DNA of 64,000 nt, taken from the NCBI RefSeq assembly GCF_046000175.1, contig NZ_JBEOMB010000005.1, forward strand, positions 92,757 through 156,756, in the 5' to 3' direction. Numbering within the stretch: position 1 is the stretch's first letter; each line of letters begins with the position of its first letter. The notes beneath the pieces were generated by a model. That model was not told where the DNA came from and ran no database searches. It worked only from the letters and a program-made list of their open reading frames with translations. Below are positions 43,754 through 52,867 of this stretch, in pieces. The stretch is from Rhodoplanes sp046000175. GTDB taxonomy: Bacteria; Pseudomonadota; Alphaproteobacteria; Rhizobiales; Xanthobacteraceae. A program made the position numbers and the translations under genes.

Positions 43754-44752
43754 TCAGCGCGCCACCACGCGCGGCTTGCGGAGCGGCAGGCCGATCGCCT
43801 CGCCGCCCACCTCGAGGCAGCGGATGGCGATCTCGAGGCTGGCGACGCCCTCCTCGCCGGTGACGGCGGGGCGCGTGCCGGTGCGCACCGCCTTGATGAA
43901 GGCGCCGAGCTCGGCACGCAACGGCTCGTCGTGGCCGACCGAGAGGTGGCGCATCGAGTAGCTGCCGTCCGGCTGGAAGCCGAAATACTCGGTCACCTGC
44001 CGGGTGAGCAGATCGCCGGTGATGTACTTGCGCTTGGTGGCGATCTGGACGGTGCGCGCCTTGAACGGCGTCAGCCAGTTGGTGTTGATGTGGGCGAGCA
44101 CGCCGGAGGCGGTGCGGAACTGCAGGAGCGCGATGTCCTCGCGCTCGGCCTTGGCGCTGGAGAGTTGCGGCTGCACCTCGGTGATCTCGGAGTCGGTGAA
44201 CCAGCGCACCAGATCGATGTCGTGCACGGCGAGGTCGATGACGATGCCGACGTTCGACATGCGCGGCGGGAACGGCCCGACTCGCGTGATGGCGATCGAC
44301 AGGATGTCCTCGTTGCGGATCGCCTCCTTCAGCGACTGCGCGGCCGGGTTGAAGCGCTCGACATGACCGACCATCAGGGTCACGCCGGCGCGCTTCGCCG
44401 CCTCGATGATCTCGTGGCCCTGCTCCACCGTGGAGGCGATCGGCTTCTCCACCAGCACGTGGACGCCGCGCCGGATGCAGGTGAGCGCGACCTCGCGATG
44501 CAGATGCGTCGGCGCCGCGATGGTCACGGCGTCGACGCCGAAGTCGAGCAGCTTGCCGACGTCCGGGAACGTGCCGCAGCCGAGCGTGCGGCCGACGAAC
44601 TCGGTCTGGCCGACGCTCGGATCCGCGACACCGACCAGTTGCACGCCCGGCAGGCCGGCGAACACGCGCGCGTGGTTGCATCCCATCACGCCGACGCCGA
44701 CCACGCCGACGCGCAACGGCTTCTGGGCGCTGCCCTTGGCGCTGTCGACCAT
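43754..44752 (-). CDS. Gfo/Idh/MocA family oxidoreductase, WbpB-like
   Basis: This 332-residue NAD(P)-dependent sugar oxidoreductase has the dinucleotide-binding VGVVGVGVMGCNHARVF at its N-terminus, the catalytic-lysine motif VEKPIA (about residue 100), GHVERFNPA and the DLAVHDIDLVRWF helix. In WbpB-type enzymes it oxidises UDP-GlcNAcA at C3, with the product passed to the WbpE-like aminotransferase encoded 70 bases downstream. ATG 44752 has GGAAGGTGG just upstream. A relatively A+T-rich stretch (44815-44870) upstream is the likely promoter. Confidence 0.83.
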   Translation of the reverse strand: MVDSAKGSAQKPLRVGVVGVGVMGCNHARVFAGLPGVQLVGVADPSVGQTEFVGRTLGCGTFPDVGKLLDFGVDAVTIAAPTHLHREVALTCIRRGVHVLVEKPIASTVEQGHEIIEAAKRAGVTLMVGHVERFNPAAQSLKEAIRNEDILSIAITRVGPFPPRMSNVGIVIDLAVHDIDLVRWFTDSEITEVQPQLSSAKAEREDIALLQFRTASGVLAHINTNWLTPFKARTVQIATKRKYITGDLLTRQVTEYFGFQPDGSYSMRHLSVGHDEPLRAELGAFIKAVRTGTRPAVTGEEGVASLEIAIRCLEVGGEAIGLPLRKPRVVAR

Positions 44753-44974
44753 GACCACCTTCCCCGAAATCTGTCCTCGCGCCTCCCTAGCACGCCGGCC
44801 GGGGGCGTGCGACGTGAAAAGAAGGTCAGGTAAACACGTTTTGATTCAAATATTTACAATCTGGATTTCAGGCCCTGCTACGGGCTCTTCCGGATTCCTT
44901 TCCGCGACGTCTCGCGTCAACGCGCCTGCGGCGAAGGCATCTCGAATCGTGCGCAAGCCGCAGGCACGCCGGTC

Positions 44975-46222
44975 TCAGCGCACCAATCCGTAGCCGTCGA
45001 GATCGATCTCCGGGGTGCGTCCGGACACGATGTCGGCGAGGATTTTCCCGGTGCCGCAGGCCTGCGTCCAACCGTTCGAGCCGTGGCCGATGTCGAGATA
45101 GAGGCCCTCGATCGGCGTCGCGCCCAGATAAGGCGGCCCGTCGGGCGTCATCGGCCGCAGGCCGGCCCACGGCTTGATGTCGCCGTCCAGCGACACATCC
45201 GGATACATGGCCCGCACGGTGCGGCGCACCGCCTCGATGCCGTCGCGGCGAACGCCGAGACCGTATCCGGCGACCTCCGCCATGCCGGCGGCGCGCAGCC
45301 GCGTGCCGAGCCGCGTGATCATCACCTTGGTGTGCTCGTCCATCACGGCGGAGCGCGGCCCCACCTGATCAGACGGCAGATCCACCGTGATGGAGTAGCC
45401 CTTCACCGGATAGATCGGCAGGTTGATGCCGTGCGGGCGCAGCAGGAACGGCGCCTCGACGCCGAGCGCGACGACGACGGCATCCGCCTCGAGCGGCCCC
45501 TTGTCGGTCTCGACGGCGCGCAGCCGCTGCCCCTCGACCCGCAGGCGCGTGATCTTGGTGCCGAACAGGAAACGGACGCCTTGGCTCTGCAGGCGCGCCG
45601 CGAGCCGCGCCGCGAACAGCGCCGAGTCGCCGGTCTCGTCGCCCGGCAGGTTCAGGCCGCCGACGAACCTGATCTTGGAGCGCGCCAGCGCCGGCTCGGC
45701 GGCCAGCACGCCGTCGGCATCGAGCAGCTGATGGGTGACGCCGAACGTCTCCAGCACGGCGCTGGCGCGGCGGCCGCCCGCCACCTCGTCCGCCGTGCGG
45801 AAGAGCTGCAGCACGCCGCCCTCGCCGTGATCGTATTTGATCCCGATCTCGCGGCGCAGATCCTTCAGGCACGCCTTGCTGTAGTGCGCGATGCGCTGCA
45901 TGCGCGCCTTGTTACGGGCGAAGCGCTCGGGCGTGCAGTTCTGCACGAAGTCCAGGAGCCAGGCGTACTGATAAGGATCGAACGTCGGCCGCATGGCGAG
46001 CGGCGCGTAGCGCTTCAGCATCCAGCGCAGGCCCTTCATCGGCATGCCGGGCGCGGCCCACGGGCCGGCGAAGCCCGGGCACACGCCGCCGGCATTGCCG
46101 AAGCTCGTCTCGAGGCCGGCGCCACTGCGCCGCTCGACGACCGTGACGGTGTGGCCGGCACGGTGGAGATAATGAGCGCAGGCGGTTCCGACCACCCCTG
46201 CCCCGAGCACGAGAACGTTCAT
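44975..46222 (-). CDS. dadA: D-amino acid dehydrogenase / FAD-dependent amine oxidase
   Basis: This 415-residue DAO-fold flavoprotein deaminates D-amino acids to 2-oxo acids at the membrane. The FAD motif GAGVVGTACAHYL is at residues 7-19, with ERRSGAGLETSFGNAGGVCPG next, and LPIYPVKGYSITVDL, WAGLRPMTPDGPPYLG and GHGSNGWTQACGTGK near the C-terminus match DadA. ATG 46222. A three-fold phased repeat lies 11-60 bases upstream. A racemase and an Lrp/AsnC regulator are encoded 7 kb away. Confidence 0.88.
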   Translation of the reverse strand: MNVLVLGAGVVGTACAHYLHRAGHTVTVVERRSGAGLETSFGNAGGVCPGFAGPWAAPGMPMKGLRWMLKRYAPLAMRPTFDPYQYAWLLDFVQNCTPERFARNKARMQRIAHYSKACLKDLRREIGIKYDHGEGGVLQLFRTADEVAGGRRASAVLETFGVTHQLLDADGVLAAEPALARSKIRFVGGLNLPGDETGDSALFAARLAARLQSQGVRFLFGTKITRLRVEGQRLRAVETDKGPLEADAVVVALGVEAPFLLRPHGINLPIYPVKGYSITVDLPSDQVGPRSAVMDEHTKVMITRLGTRLRAAGMAEVAGYGLGVRRDGIEAVRRTVRAMYPDVSLDGDIKPWAGLRPMTPDGPPYLGATPIEGLYLDIGHGSNGWTQACGTGKILADIVSGRTPEIDLDGYGLVR

Positions 46223-46231
46223 GGGTCCGTC

Positions 46232-46285
46232 CTGTCGCCGTTCCGGCGAAAGCTGTCGCCGATCCGACGAAACGTGTCGCCGGAC
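46232..46285. promoter_or_regulatory. Three-fold 21-bp-phased operator-like array upstream of dadA
   Basis: TGTCGCCG recurs at 46233, 46254 and 46275, an exact 21-bp period. The first two units are extended as CTGTCGCCGTTCCGGCGAAA and CTGTCGCCGATCCGACGAAA; the first contains the perfect dyad TCGCCG-TTC-CGGCGA. Two-helical-turn phasing fits a multimeric regulator such as an Lrp-type protein. Confidence 0.55.
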
Positions 46286-46327
46286 CAGCCATCCTTGCCG
46301 CCGCGAGCGCGGCGACCGTTGACATGA

Positions 46328-46358
46328 GCACCGGCCGCGAGCACGCCGCGGCCGGTGC
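46328..46358. terminator. 12-bp perfect hairpin downstream of the first TTT receptor gene
   Basis: GCACCGGCCGCG and CGCGGCCGGTGC form a 12-bp stem with a 7-base loop. It lies 66 bases past the minus-strand stop at 46424 and has no T-tract. It may be a weak terminator or a 3'-end stabiliser. Confidence 0.55.
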
Positions 46359-46423
46359 GTTCGTGAAAGCTCTGTCGAAGGCGCGATCGACCGGCGCAGC
46401 CGCCGGCCGACCGGCCGGAAACG

Positions 46424-47422
46424 TCACTGCGACTTGATCATCGCGTCCTTGATGATCTTCTCGGTGCGCGCCGTCTCGTCGGCGATGAAGGTCTTGAACG
46501 CCTCGGTGGAGGAGCCGATCGGCTCGAAGCCGAGCACGGCGAAGCGCCGCTTGGTGTCCTCGTCGGCCAGCACCTTGGCGGACACCTCCTGCAGCTTGGC
46601 GGTGATCTCGGGCGGCAGGTTCTTCGGCGCCCACAGCCCGTACCACGAGCCGAAGTCGAGCGGCTCCATGCCGGACTCGGCGACCGTCGGGATGTCCGGC
46701 GCGGCCTTGCTGCGCTCCAGGCTGGTGATGGCGAGCGCCTTGATCTTGCCGGCCTGCACCAGCGGCAGCGAGGCGACCATCGGATCGGCGACGAGCTGGA
46801 TCTGGCCGCTCATCAGATCGGCGAGCATCGGCGTCGCGCCCCGATAGGCGATGACCAAAGCATCGACATTCGCCTCGTGCTTGAGCAGCTCGACGGCGAG
46901 ATGGCCGGCGGCGCCGAAGCCCGAGGTCGCGAACGTGTACTTGCTCGGATCCTTGCGGACGAGATCGAAGAGCTCCTTCAGCGTGTTCGCCGGCACGTTC
47001 GGTGCCGTGCTGACGATCAGCGGACCGGAGGCGACGAGCGTGATCGGGGTGAAGTCCTTCGTCACGTCGTAGGGCACGTTCTTGAACAGGAACGGTGCAC
47101 CGACATGCAGCGAGGCGTGCAGCAGCAGCGTGTAGCCGTCCGGTGCGGACTTCGCCACCGAGCCCGCCCCGACCGTGCCGCCGGCGCCACCGGCCCGGTT
47201 CTCGACGATCACGCTGACGCCGAGCGACTCCTGCAGCTTGTGCGCCAGGATGCGGGCGACGCCGTCGACCGAGCCGCCGGCCGGCACCGGCACCACGACC
47301 GTGATGGTGCGTGCCGGGTAGGCGTCGCCGTTCGGACCCGCCATCGCCGGGCCCGTCGTCGCCGGCCCGGACACGGCGAGCGCCGTGAGAACCGCGCAAG
47401 CCGCCATTGCATTTCTGAACAT
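46424..47422 (-). CDS. Tripartite tricarboxylate transporter (TTT/Bug) substrate-binding protein, copy 1
   Basis: This 332-residue periplasmic receptor has a Sec signal (about 1-29) and the Bug-family pattern: YPARTITVVVPVPAGGSVDG, ENRAGGAGGTVGAGSVAKS, PDGYTLLL, FTPITLVASGPL and the ligand-loop ATSGFGAAGH. Ligands of the family are carboxylates and related small acids. No TctA/TctB membrane genes are present. It is a close paralogue of the receptor encoded just upstream at 47670-48668 (roughly three quarters identical by eye), indicating tandem duplication. Confidence 0.9.
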   Translation of the reverse strand: MFRNAMAACAVLTALAVSGPATTGPAMAGPNGDAYPARTITVVVPVPAGGSVDGVARILAHKLQESLGVSVIVENRAGGAGGTVGAGSVAKSAPDGYTLLLHASLHVGAPFLFKNVPYDVTKDFTPITLVASGPLIVSTAPNVPANTLKELFDLVRKDPSKYTFATSGFGAAGHLAVELLKHEANVDALVIAYRGATPMLADLMSGQIQLVADPMVASLPLVQAGKIKALAITSLERSKAAPDIPTVAESGMEPLDFGSWYGLWAPKNLPPEITAKLQEVSAKVLADEDTKRRFAVLGFEPIGSSTEAFKTFIADETARTEKIIKDAMIKSQ

Positions 47423-47618
47423 GTCGTCCTCGTCCTTCGCCCGCCCCGCGACCGGCCATCGAACGCGGGTCGCTTCTCGGCATCTGCGTACCTTTCACGA
47501 GGCAAGACCTGCGCCAGTTTCGCGGAGGCGTTCGGGTGCAGCAGCGGATCACGACGGACGGTGCGACATGATCAGATCGGCGCGGCGGCGCCGGCGGCGG
47601 CAGCGTTCCGAACGAACT

Positions 47619-47647
47619 CGGGCGCGCGGAGCCGATCCGCGCGCCCG
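47619..47647. terminator. 12-bp perfect hairpin downstream of the second TTT receptor gene
   Basis: CGGGCGCGCGGA and TCCGCGCGCCCG pair around a 5-base loop, 23 bases past the minus-strand stop at 47670. There is no T-tract. It parallels the hairpin after the paralogous receptor gene. Confidence 0.6.
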
Positions 47648-47669
47648 GACGAAGACGTCGTCGAGGAAC

Positions 47670-48668
47670 TCAGTCCGTCTTGATGTTGGCGTCCTTGATG
47701 ATCTTCTCGGCCCGCGCCATCTCGTCGCCGATGTACTTGGCGAACTCCGCGCTCGTCGAGCCGATCGGATCGAAACCGAGCGTGGCGAAGCGCTTCTTGG
47801 CGTCGGCCTCGCCCAGCACCTTCACCGAGACCTCCTGCAGCTTGGCGGTGATCTCGGGCGGCAGCCCCTTCGGGCCCCACAGGCCGTACCACGACACGAA
47901 ATCGAGCGGCTTCATGCCGGATTCGGCGACGGTCGGGATCTCGGGCGCCGAGGCGGTCCGCTTCAGGCTCGTCACCGCGAGCGCCTTGATCTTGCCGGAC
48001 TGGGCGAGCGGCACCGAGGAGAGCGCCGGATCGGCGATCAGCTGGATCTGGCCGCTCATCAGGTCGGTCAGCATCGGGCCGGCGCCCTTGTAGGCGATGA
48101 CCAGCGCGTCGACACCGGCCTCGCGCTTGAGCAGCTCGACGGCGAGATGGCCGGCCGAGCCGAAGCTCGAGGTCGCGAAGGTGTATTTCGACGGGTCCTT
48201 GCGGACCAGATCGAAGAACTCCTTCAGATCCTTCGCCGGAACGTTCGGCGAGGTGCTGACGATCAGCGGCCCGGCCGCGACCAGGGTGATCGGGGTGAAG
48301 TCCTTCACCACGTCGTAGGGCACGTTCTTGAACAGGAAGGGCGAGACGACGTGGATCGACGCCTGCAGGAGCAGCGTGTAGCCGTCCGGCTGTGCCTTCG
48401 CCACCGTGTTGGCGCCGATCAGGCCGCCGGCGCCGCCGGCCCGGTTCTCGACGATGACGCTGACGCCGAGCGCCTCCTGGAGCTTCTGGGCGAGCACGCG
48501 GGCGACGCCGTCGACCGAGCCGCCGGCCGGATACGGCACCACCATCGTGATGTTGCGGTTGGGATAGGCCTGCGGCTGGGCCTGCGCCGACGGCACCGCG
48601 CCGTCGAACGTCACGCCGGCGAGGGTCGAGAGAGCGACAGCACACGCTGCCAGAGCTTTTCGTATCAT
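47670..48668 (-). CDS. Tripartite tricarboxylate transporter (TTT/Bug) substrate-binding protein, copy 2
   Basis: This 332-residue receptor has the same length and motif order as copy 1: signal peptide (about 1-31), YPNRNITMVVPYPAGGSVDG, ENRAGGAGGLIGANTVAKA, ATSSFGSAGH, and the terminal EMARAEKIIKDANIKTD. Differences cluster in the ligand-cleft loops (for example AYKGAGPML against AYRGATPML), so the two may bind different acids. No TctA/TctB partners are present. The gene lies 39 bases downstream of the SDR gene, probably in one transcript. Confidence 0.9.
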   Translation of the reverse strand: MIRKALAACAVALSTLAGVTFDGAVPSAQAQPQAYPNRNITMVVPYPAGGSVDGVARVLAQKLQEALGVSVIVENRAGGAGGLIGANTVAKAQPDGYTLLLQASIHVVSPFLFKNVPYDVVKDFTPITLVAAGPLIVSTSPNVPAKDLKEFFDLVRKDPSKYTFATSSFGSAGHLAVELLKREAGVDALVIAYKGAGPMLTDLMSGQIQLIADPALSSVPLAQSGKIKALAVTSLKRTASAPEIPTVAESGMKPLDFVSWYGLWGPKGLPPEITAKLQEVSVKVLGEADAKKRFATLGFDPIGSTSAEFAKYIGDEMARAEKIIKDANIKTD

Positions 48669-48707
48669 GTTGTCCTCGTGTCTGTCGGAGCGACAGGGAA
48701 CCTGAAC

Positions 48708-49511
48708 TCAGTACGTCCCGGGATAACTTCCACCGTCGATCAGCAAGTTCTGACCGGTTATGAACCCGGCCTTCGACGAGCACAAAAAAGCAAAATACGC
48801 GCCGAGCTCTTCCGGATCGCCGTAACGACGCGCCGGGTTCGCTGCCGCACGCGCATGCCAGACCTGCTCGAAGCGGTCGCCGACGTCGTCGATCATGCCA
48901 CGGATGTGACGACGCTGCGCGTCGCTGTCGAAGATTCCGGGCAGAAGATTGTTGATGGTGACGTTGTGGACCACGGTCTGACGCGAGATGCCGGCGACGA
49001 AGCCGACGAGGCCGGAGCGCGCGCCGTTCGACAGGCCGAGCTCCGGCTGCGCGATCTTCACGCTGCGCGACACGATGTTGACGATACGGCCGAACCTCCG
49101 CTCCATCATGCCGTCGACCGTGCGCCTGATCATCTCGATCGGGCCGAGCATCATGGCGTCGAGCGCGGCGATCCAGTCGTCGCGCCGCCAGTCGCGGAAG
49201 TCGCCGGGCAGCGGACCGTCGGCGTTGTTGAGCAGGATGTCGGGCTCGGGACACGCGGCGAGAATCGCGTCGCGTCCCGCCTCGGTCGTGATGTCGGCGG
49301 CGACCCACGTCACGCTGCCGCCGGCACGATCAGCAATATGATCACGAATCTGGTCACGAATGTCTTGCGCCGCCTGCTCCAGCGTCGCCGGCGTGCGCGC
49401 CGCGATCGTCACCGCGACGCCCTCGCGGGCGAGCGCCATGGCGCACGCCTTGCCGAGCCCGCGGCTCGCGCCGCACAGCAGCGCCTTGCGGCCCGCAATT
49501 CCGAGATCCAT
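48708..49511 (-). CDS. SDR-family oxidoreductase lacking the canonical Tyr-x3-Lys pair (second copy)
   Basis: This 267-residue protein is a paralogue of the SDR at 19671-20450. The cofactor motif is GASRGLG (14-20), NNAG appears as NNADGPLPGDF, and the expected YxxxK is S161-N-G-A-R165. The terminal GFITGQNLLIDGGSYPG is normal. The shared substitutions place both in the atypical BKR-like SDR subgroup whose chemistry is unknown. It is encoded between a DapA-like lyase and two TTT receptors on the same strand, consistent with organic- or amino-acid catabolism (inference). Confidence 0.87.
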   Translation of the reverse strand: MDLGIAGRKALLCGASRGLGKACAMALAREGVAVTIAARTPATLEQAAQDIRDQIRDHIADRAGGSVTWVAADITTEAGRDAILAACPEPDILLNNADGPLPGDFRDWRRDDWIAALDAMMLGPIEMIRRTVDGMMERRFGRIVNIVSRSVKIAQPELGLSNGARSGLVGFVAGISRQTVVHNVTINNLLPGIFDSDAQRRHIRGMIDDVGDRFEQVWHARAAANPARRYGDPEELGAYFAFLCSSKAGFITGQNLLIDGGSYPGTY

Positions 49512-49547
49512 GCGCCGCCTCCGCTGCCGTTCCGAGACGCCTCGGCC

Positions 49548-50489
49548 TCAGGCCGCGACGGCGGCGACGGACTTCACGTCGAAGCCGTAGGCCTTGTCGA
49601 GGCCGAGCTCGGAGACGATGCGCAGGCCGCGGGCGAGATGATCGGCGGCGAGCCCGGTGAGCGGCTTGCGCAGATCGCCGGCCGGCAGGCCGACCGCCTT
49701 CATCAGCGACTTCACGGCGACCGGGTTGATGGCCGAGTAGGTGAAGTGCAGCAGCGGCAGCATGCGCAGATAGGTCTCGCGGAAGTTCGTAGCGTCCGTG
49801 TAGTCGGTCCACGGCGTCGAGATCGTCGCGATCTCGCGCGGCGCGAGGTTGCCGGTCATGTTCGCGGTGCCGTGGCCGCCGAGGCTCATGGTCGGCACCA
49901 CGAGGCCGAGATTGGGGCTGTCGCAGCACATCACCGAGACGTCGGGGCGGCCGGCCAGCACCTGCGCGACCTGGCCGACGCGACCGGTCGACTCCTTGTG
50001 CACCACGTAGTTCGGGTGCTTGAAGATGCGCAGCAGGTGATCCCAGTGCAGGTCGCTCTTCACCCGCGGCGGGTTGTTGTAGATGCCGAGCGGCAGGTCG
50101 GTGGCGTCGGCGACCTCGAGGAAGAAGCGCTCGATGTCGTCCTCGGGCGCGCAGATATAGGCGGGCGCGGCCAGGATCGCGCCGTCGGCGCCGCTGTCCT
50201 TGGCGAACTTCACCATCGCGATCGTCGACTCGGTGTTGTTGCCCGTGCAGCCGAAGAAGATCGGCATCTTCGCCGTCTTCATCTTCGCCGTCTCGACGAT
50301 GATGGCCTTTCTCTCCTCCGGCGACAGCATCGAGACCTCGCCGGTGGAGCCCATGATCAGGATCGCGGCCGTGCCGTTGTCCTCGTGGAACTTCAGGAGC
50401 GTGCGGAACGCCGCGAAGTCGACGGTGCCGTCCTTGTTGAACGGGGTGATCAGCGCCACGAAGGAGCCGGCGAGCTTGGTCTTGGCCAT
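49548..50489 (-). CDS. DapA-family lyase (dihydrodipicolinate synthase/N-acetylneuraminate lyase family)
   Basis: This 313-residue class I aldolase has the Schiff-base lysine K165 in VVHKEST and the catalytic Tyr137 in YNNPPR; the GTTGE motif appears as GSTGEV (residues 47-52). Length and fold are normal for the family. The KEST and GSTGE variants and its position beside racemase, dehydrogenase and transporter genes point to a catabolic aldolase/dehydratase rather than lysine biosynthesis, but the substrate cannot be assigned. ATG 50489 is chosen; it lies 36 bases downstream of the interrupted molybdoenzyme gene. Confidence 0.87.
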   Translation of the reverse strand: MAKTKLAGSFVALITPFNKDGTVDFAAFRTLLKFHEDNGTAAILIMGSTGEVSMLSPEERKAIIVETAKMKTAKMPIFFGCTGNNTESTIAMVKFAKDSGADGAILAAPAYICAPEDDIERFFLEVADATDLPLGIYNNPPRVKSDLHWDHLLRIFKHPNYVVHKESTGRVGQVAQVLAGRPDVSVMCCDSPNLGLVVPTMSLGGHGTANMTGNLAPREIATISTPWTDYTDATNFRETYLRMLPLLHFTYSAINPVAVKSLMKAVGLPAGDLRKPLTGLAADHLARGLRIVSELGLDKAYGFDVKSVAAVAA

Positions 50490-50524
50490 TTGGGTCTCCG
50501 CGAAGAAGCGAGTTGGCGGTGGTT

Positions 50525-52840
50525 TCACACCGGCGCGGGGTCGCGCGCAAGGGAGGGCGGGTCGAAAGCCCGGATCGGCGGCAATGCGCCGACGAATTTC
50601 TCCACCTCGACGAGCGTGGACTGGGCACTCGACCCCTGCGTGAGGCGGGACGTGCCGATGTCCGGGGTCAACACGTTGGGGTTGCCGTGGACGTCGAGGC
50701 CGTTGCCGGCGGGCGACGGATCGAACCAGGCGCCGGTCGGCATCACGGCGACGTGCGCGGCGAGGCCGGCATCGATCACCACGCCGGCGAGACAGGCGCC
50801 GCGCGCATTGAAGACGCGCACGATGTCGCCGTCGCGCAGGCCGCGGGCGGCCGCGTCGTCGGGCGCCAGCCGGATCGCCTCGCGGCCGAGGATTTTTCCG
50901 GCGACCGAGACCGGCCCCGGGTCGGTCTGGCTGTGCAGGCGGCGCACCGGCTGGTTGGTGAGCAGATGCAACGGGAAGCGCTGCGCCTCGGCGGCGCCGA
51001 GCCATTCGGCCGGCGGCAGCCAGGCCGGATGCGACGGCGCGTCGTCGTAACCGAACGTCTACACCACGGCGGACGAGATCTCGATCTTGCCGGAGGGCGT
51101 TCCGAGGCGATGCGCGACCGGGTCGGCGCGGAACTCCTCCATCAGCACGTAATCACGTTCGGGCGCCGGAAGCTCGATCACGCCCTCGGCCCAGAACTGC
51201 TGGAACGAGGGCAGATCGATGCCCTTTTTCGCGGCGCCGTCGCGGATGCCCTGATAGACGAGCCGGCACCATTCCATCTCGTCACGGCCTTGCGTGAACG
51301 CCTCGGCGTAGCCGAGCCTTTCGGCCAGCGCCGCGAAGATGTCGATGTCGTTTCGCGCCTCGCCCACCGGTGCGATCGCCTGGTGCATGGCGAACACGAA
51401 CGGGTCGCGCGAGGTGCCGCCGACGTCGTTGCGCTCGAGCGTCGTCGTCGCCGGCAGCACGATGTCGGCGTGGCGCGCCGTCGGCGTCCACCAGCTCTCG
51501 TGCACGATCACGGTCTCGGGCTTCTGGAAGGCGCGCTGCAGCCGGTTCAGATCCTGATGATGATGGAACGGATTGCCGCCCGCCCAATAAACGAGCCGGA
51601 TGTCCGGATAGGTGAGTCGCTGGCCGTCGAACTCGTAGGTGCCGCCGGGATCGAGCAGCATGTCGGCGATGCGGGCGACCGGGATCGCGCACCTCGCCGG
51701 GTTCGGCGGCGGCGGCACCTCGGGTCCCGGCAGCGACAGGCGCGGCAGGCCGGGCCCGTGGATCGAGCCGTGGCCGAAGCCGAATCCCTGCCCCGGCAGG
51801 CCGATGCCGCCCAGCATGGCGGCGAGCGTGATCAGCCCCCAATAGGGCTGCTCGCCGTGGTGGGCGCGCTGCAGCGACCAGGTCGCCGTCATGTAGGTCG
51901 GAACGCTCGCGGCGCGTCGCGCCAGCTCGCGGATTGTCTGCGCCGGCACGCCGCAGATCGCCTCGGCCCATTCGGGCGTTTTCGCCGTGCCGTCGGTTTT
52001 GCCCGTCAGATAGTCGGCGAAGCGATCGAAGCCGGCGCAGTAGCGCTCCAGGAACGCCGTGTCGTGGCGGCCTTCGGACAAGAGCACATGCGCCATGCCG
52101 AGCATCAGCACGACGTCGGTGTTGGGCCGGATCGGAATCCACTCGGCGTCGAGGAACTCCGGCGCGTCGGCCTTCACGGGGCTGACATTGACGAAGGCGA
52201 GGCCGGCCGCGCGGGCGCGGCGCAGCCAGGTCTCGGTGTCGTGCGCGCCGACGCCGCCCGAGCCGACCTGGCTGTTCTTCAGCGCGAGGCCGCCGAAGGC
52301 GATCATCAGCTTCGCGTTGGCGATGACGCTCGGCCAGTCGGTGGCGCGGCCCGTCACCGGCTGGAAGGTGCCGAGGATGTGCGGCAGCAGCGTCTGGGCG
52401 GCGCCGAACGAGTAGTTGGCGATCTGATCGACGAAGCCGCCGCCGAGCGCGAGAAACCGCCGCACCAGCGTGCGGGCGTGATGCACGCGCCCCGCCGACG
52501 ACCAGCCGTAGGAGCCGCCGAACACGGCGGTCGGCCCGTGCGCGGCGCGCACCCGGGTCAGCTCGCCGGCGACGAGATCGAGCGCCTCGTCCCAGGAGAC
52601 TTCGCGGAACGCGTCGTGGCCGGTGCGCGGCTTTCCCTCGCGCCATCCGTCGCGCACCGCCGGCCGCGCGATGCGCAGCGGCGAGTGCACCATGGCAGGC
52701 AGCGCCGCCAGCATGGGCGACGGCGCCGGATCGCGTGGAAAGGGCGTGCAGCCGACGAGACGGCCGTTCTCGACCGTCGCCGTGAAGGCGCCCCAGTGGC
52801 AGAGCGAAGGAAAGCGTCGGGAGGCGGGTGCGGGGGTCAT
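50525..52840 (-). pseudogene. BisC/TorZ-type molybdopterin oxidoreductase interrupted by one in-frame TAG
   Basis: The two pieces together encode 771 positions, the normal length of biotin-sulfoxide/TMAO reductases of the DMSO reductase family. The first piece (52840-51059, 593 residues) contains the Mo-ligand region GGSYGWSSAG (Ser about 115), NAKLMIAFGGLALKNSQVG and WWTPTARHADIVLPATTTLE. After PSGKIEISSAVV a TAG (51061-51059) intervenes; the same frame then continues TFGYDDAPSHPAWLPP, HLLTNQPVRRLHSQ and the MGD-binding C-terminal domain to 50525. No base is gained or lost, so this is a nonsense change (for example from CAG or GAG), not a frameshift. There is no Tat signal, so it is cytoplasmic, BisC-like. 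It may be inactive, read through, or a sequence error. Confidence 0.85.
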
Positions 52841-52867
52841 GTCTCGACTGTGAACCGGGCCCCGGCG

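Noticed and set aside
50525..52840. Frameshift or two separate genes for the molybdoenzyme
   Set aside because: Both pieces are in the same frame with only a TAG codon between them, and the bridging codons encode family-like sequence.
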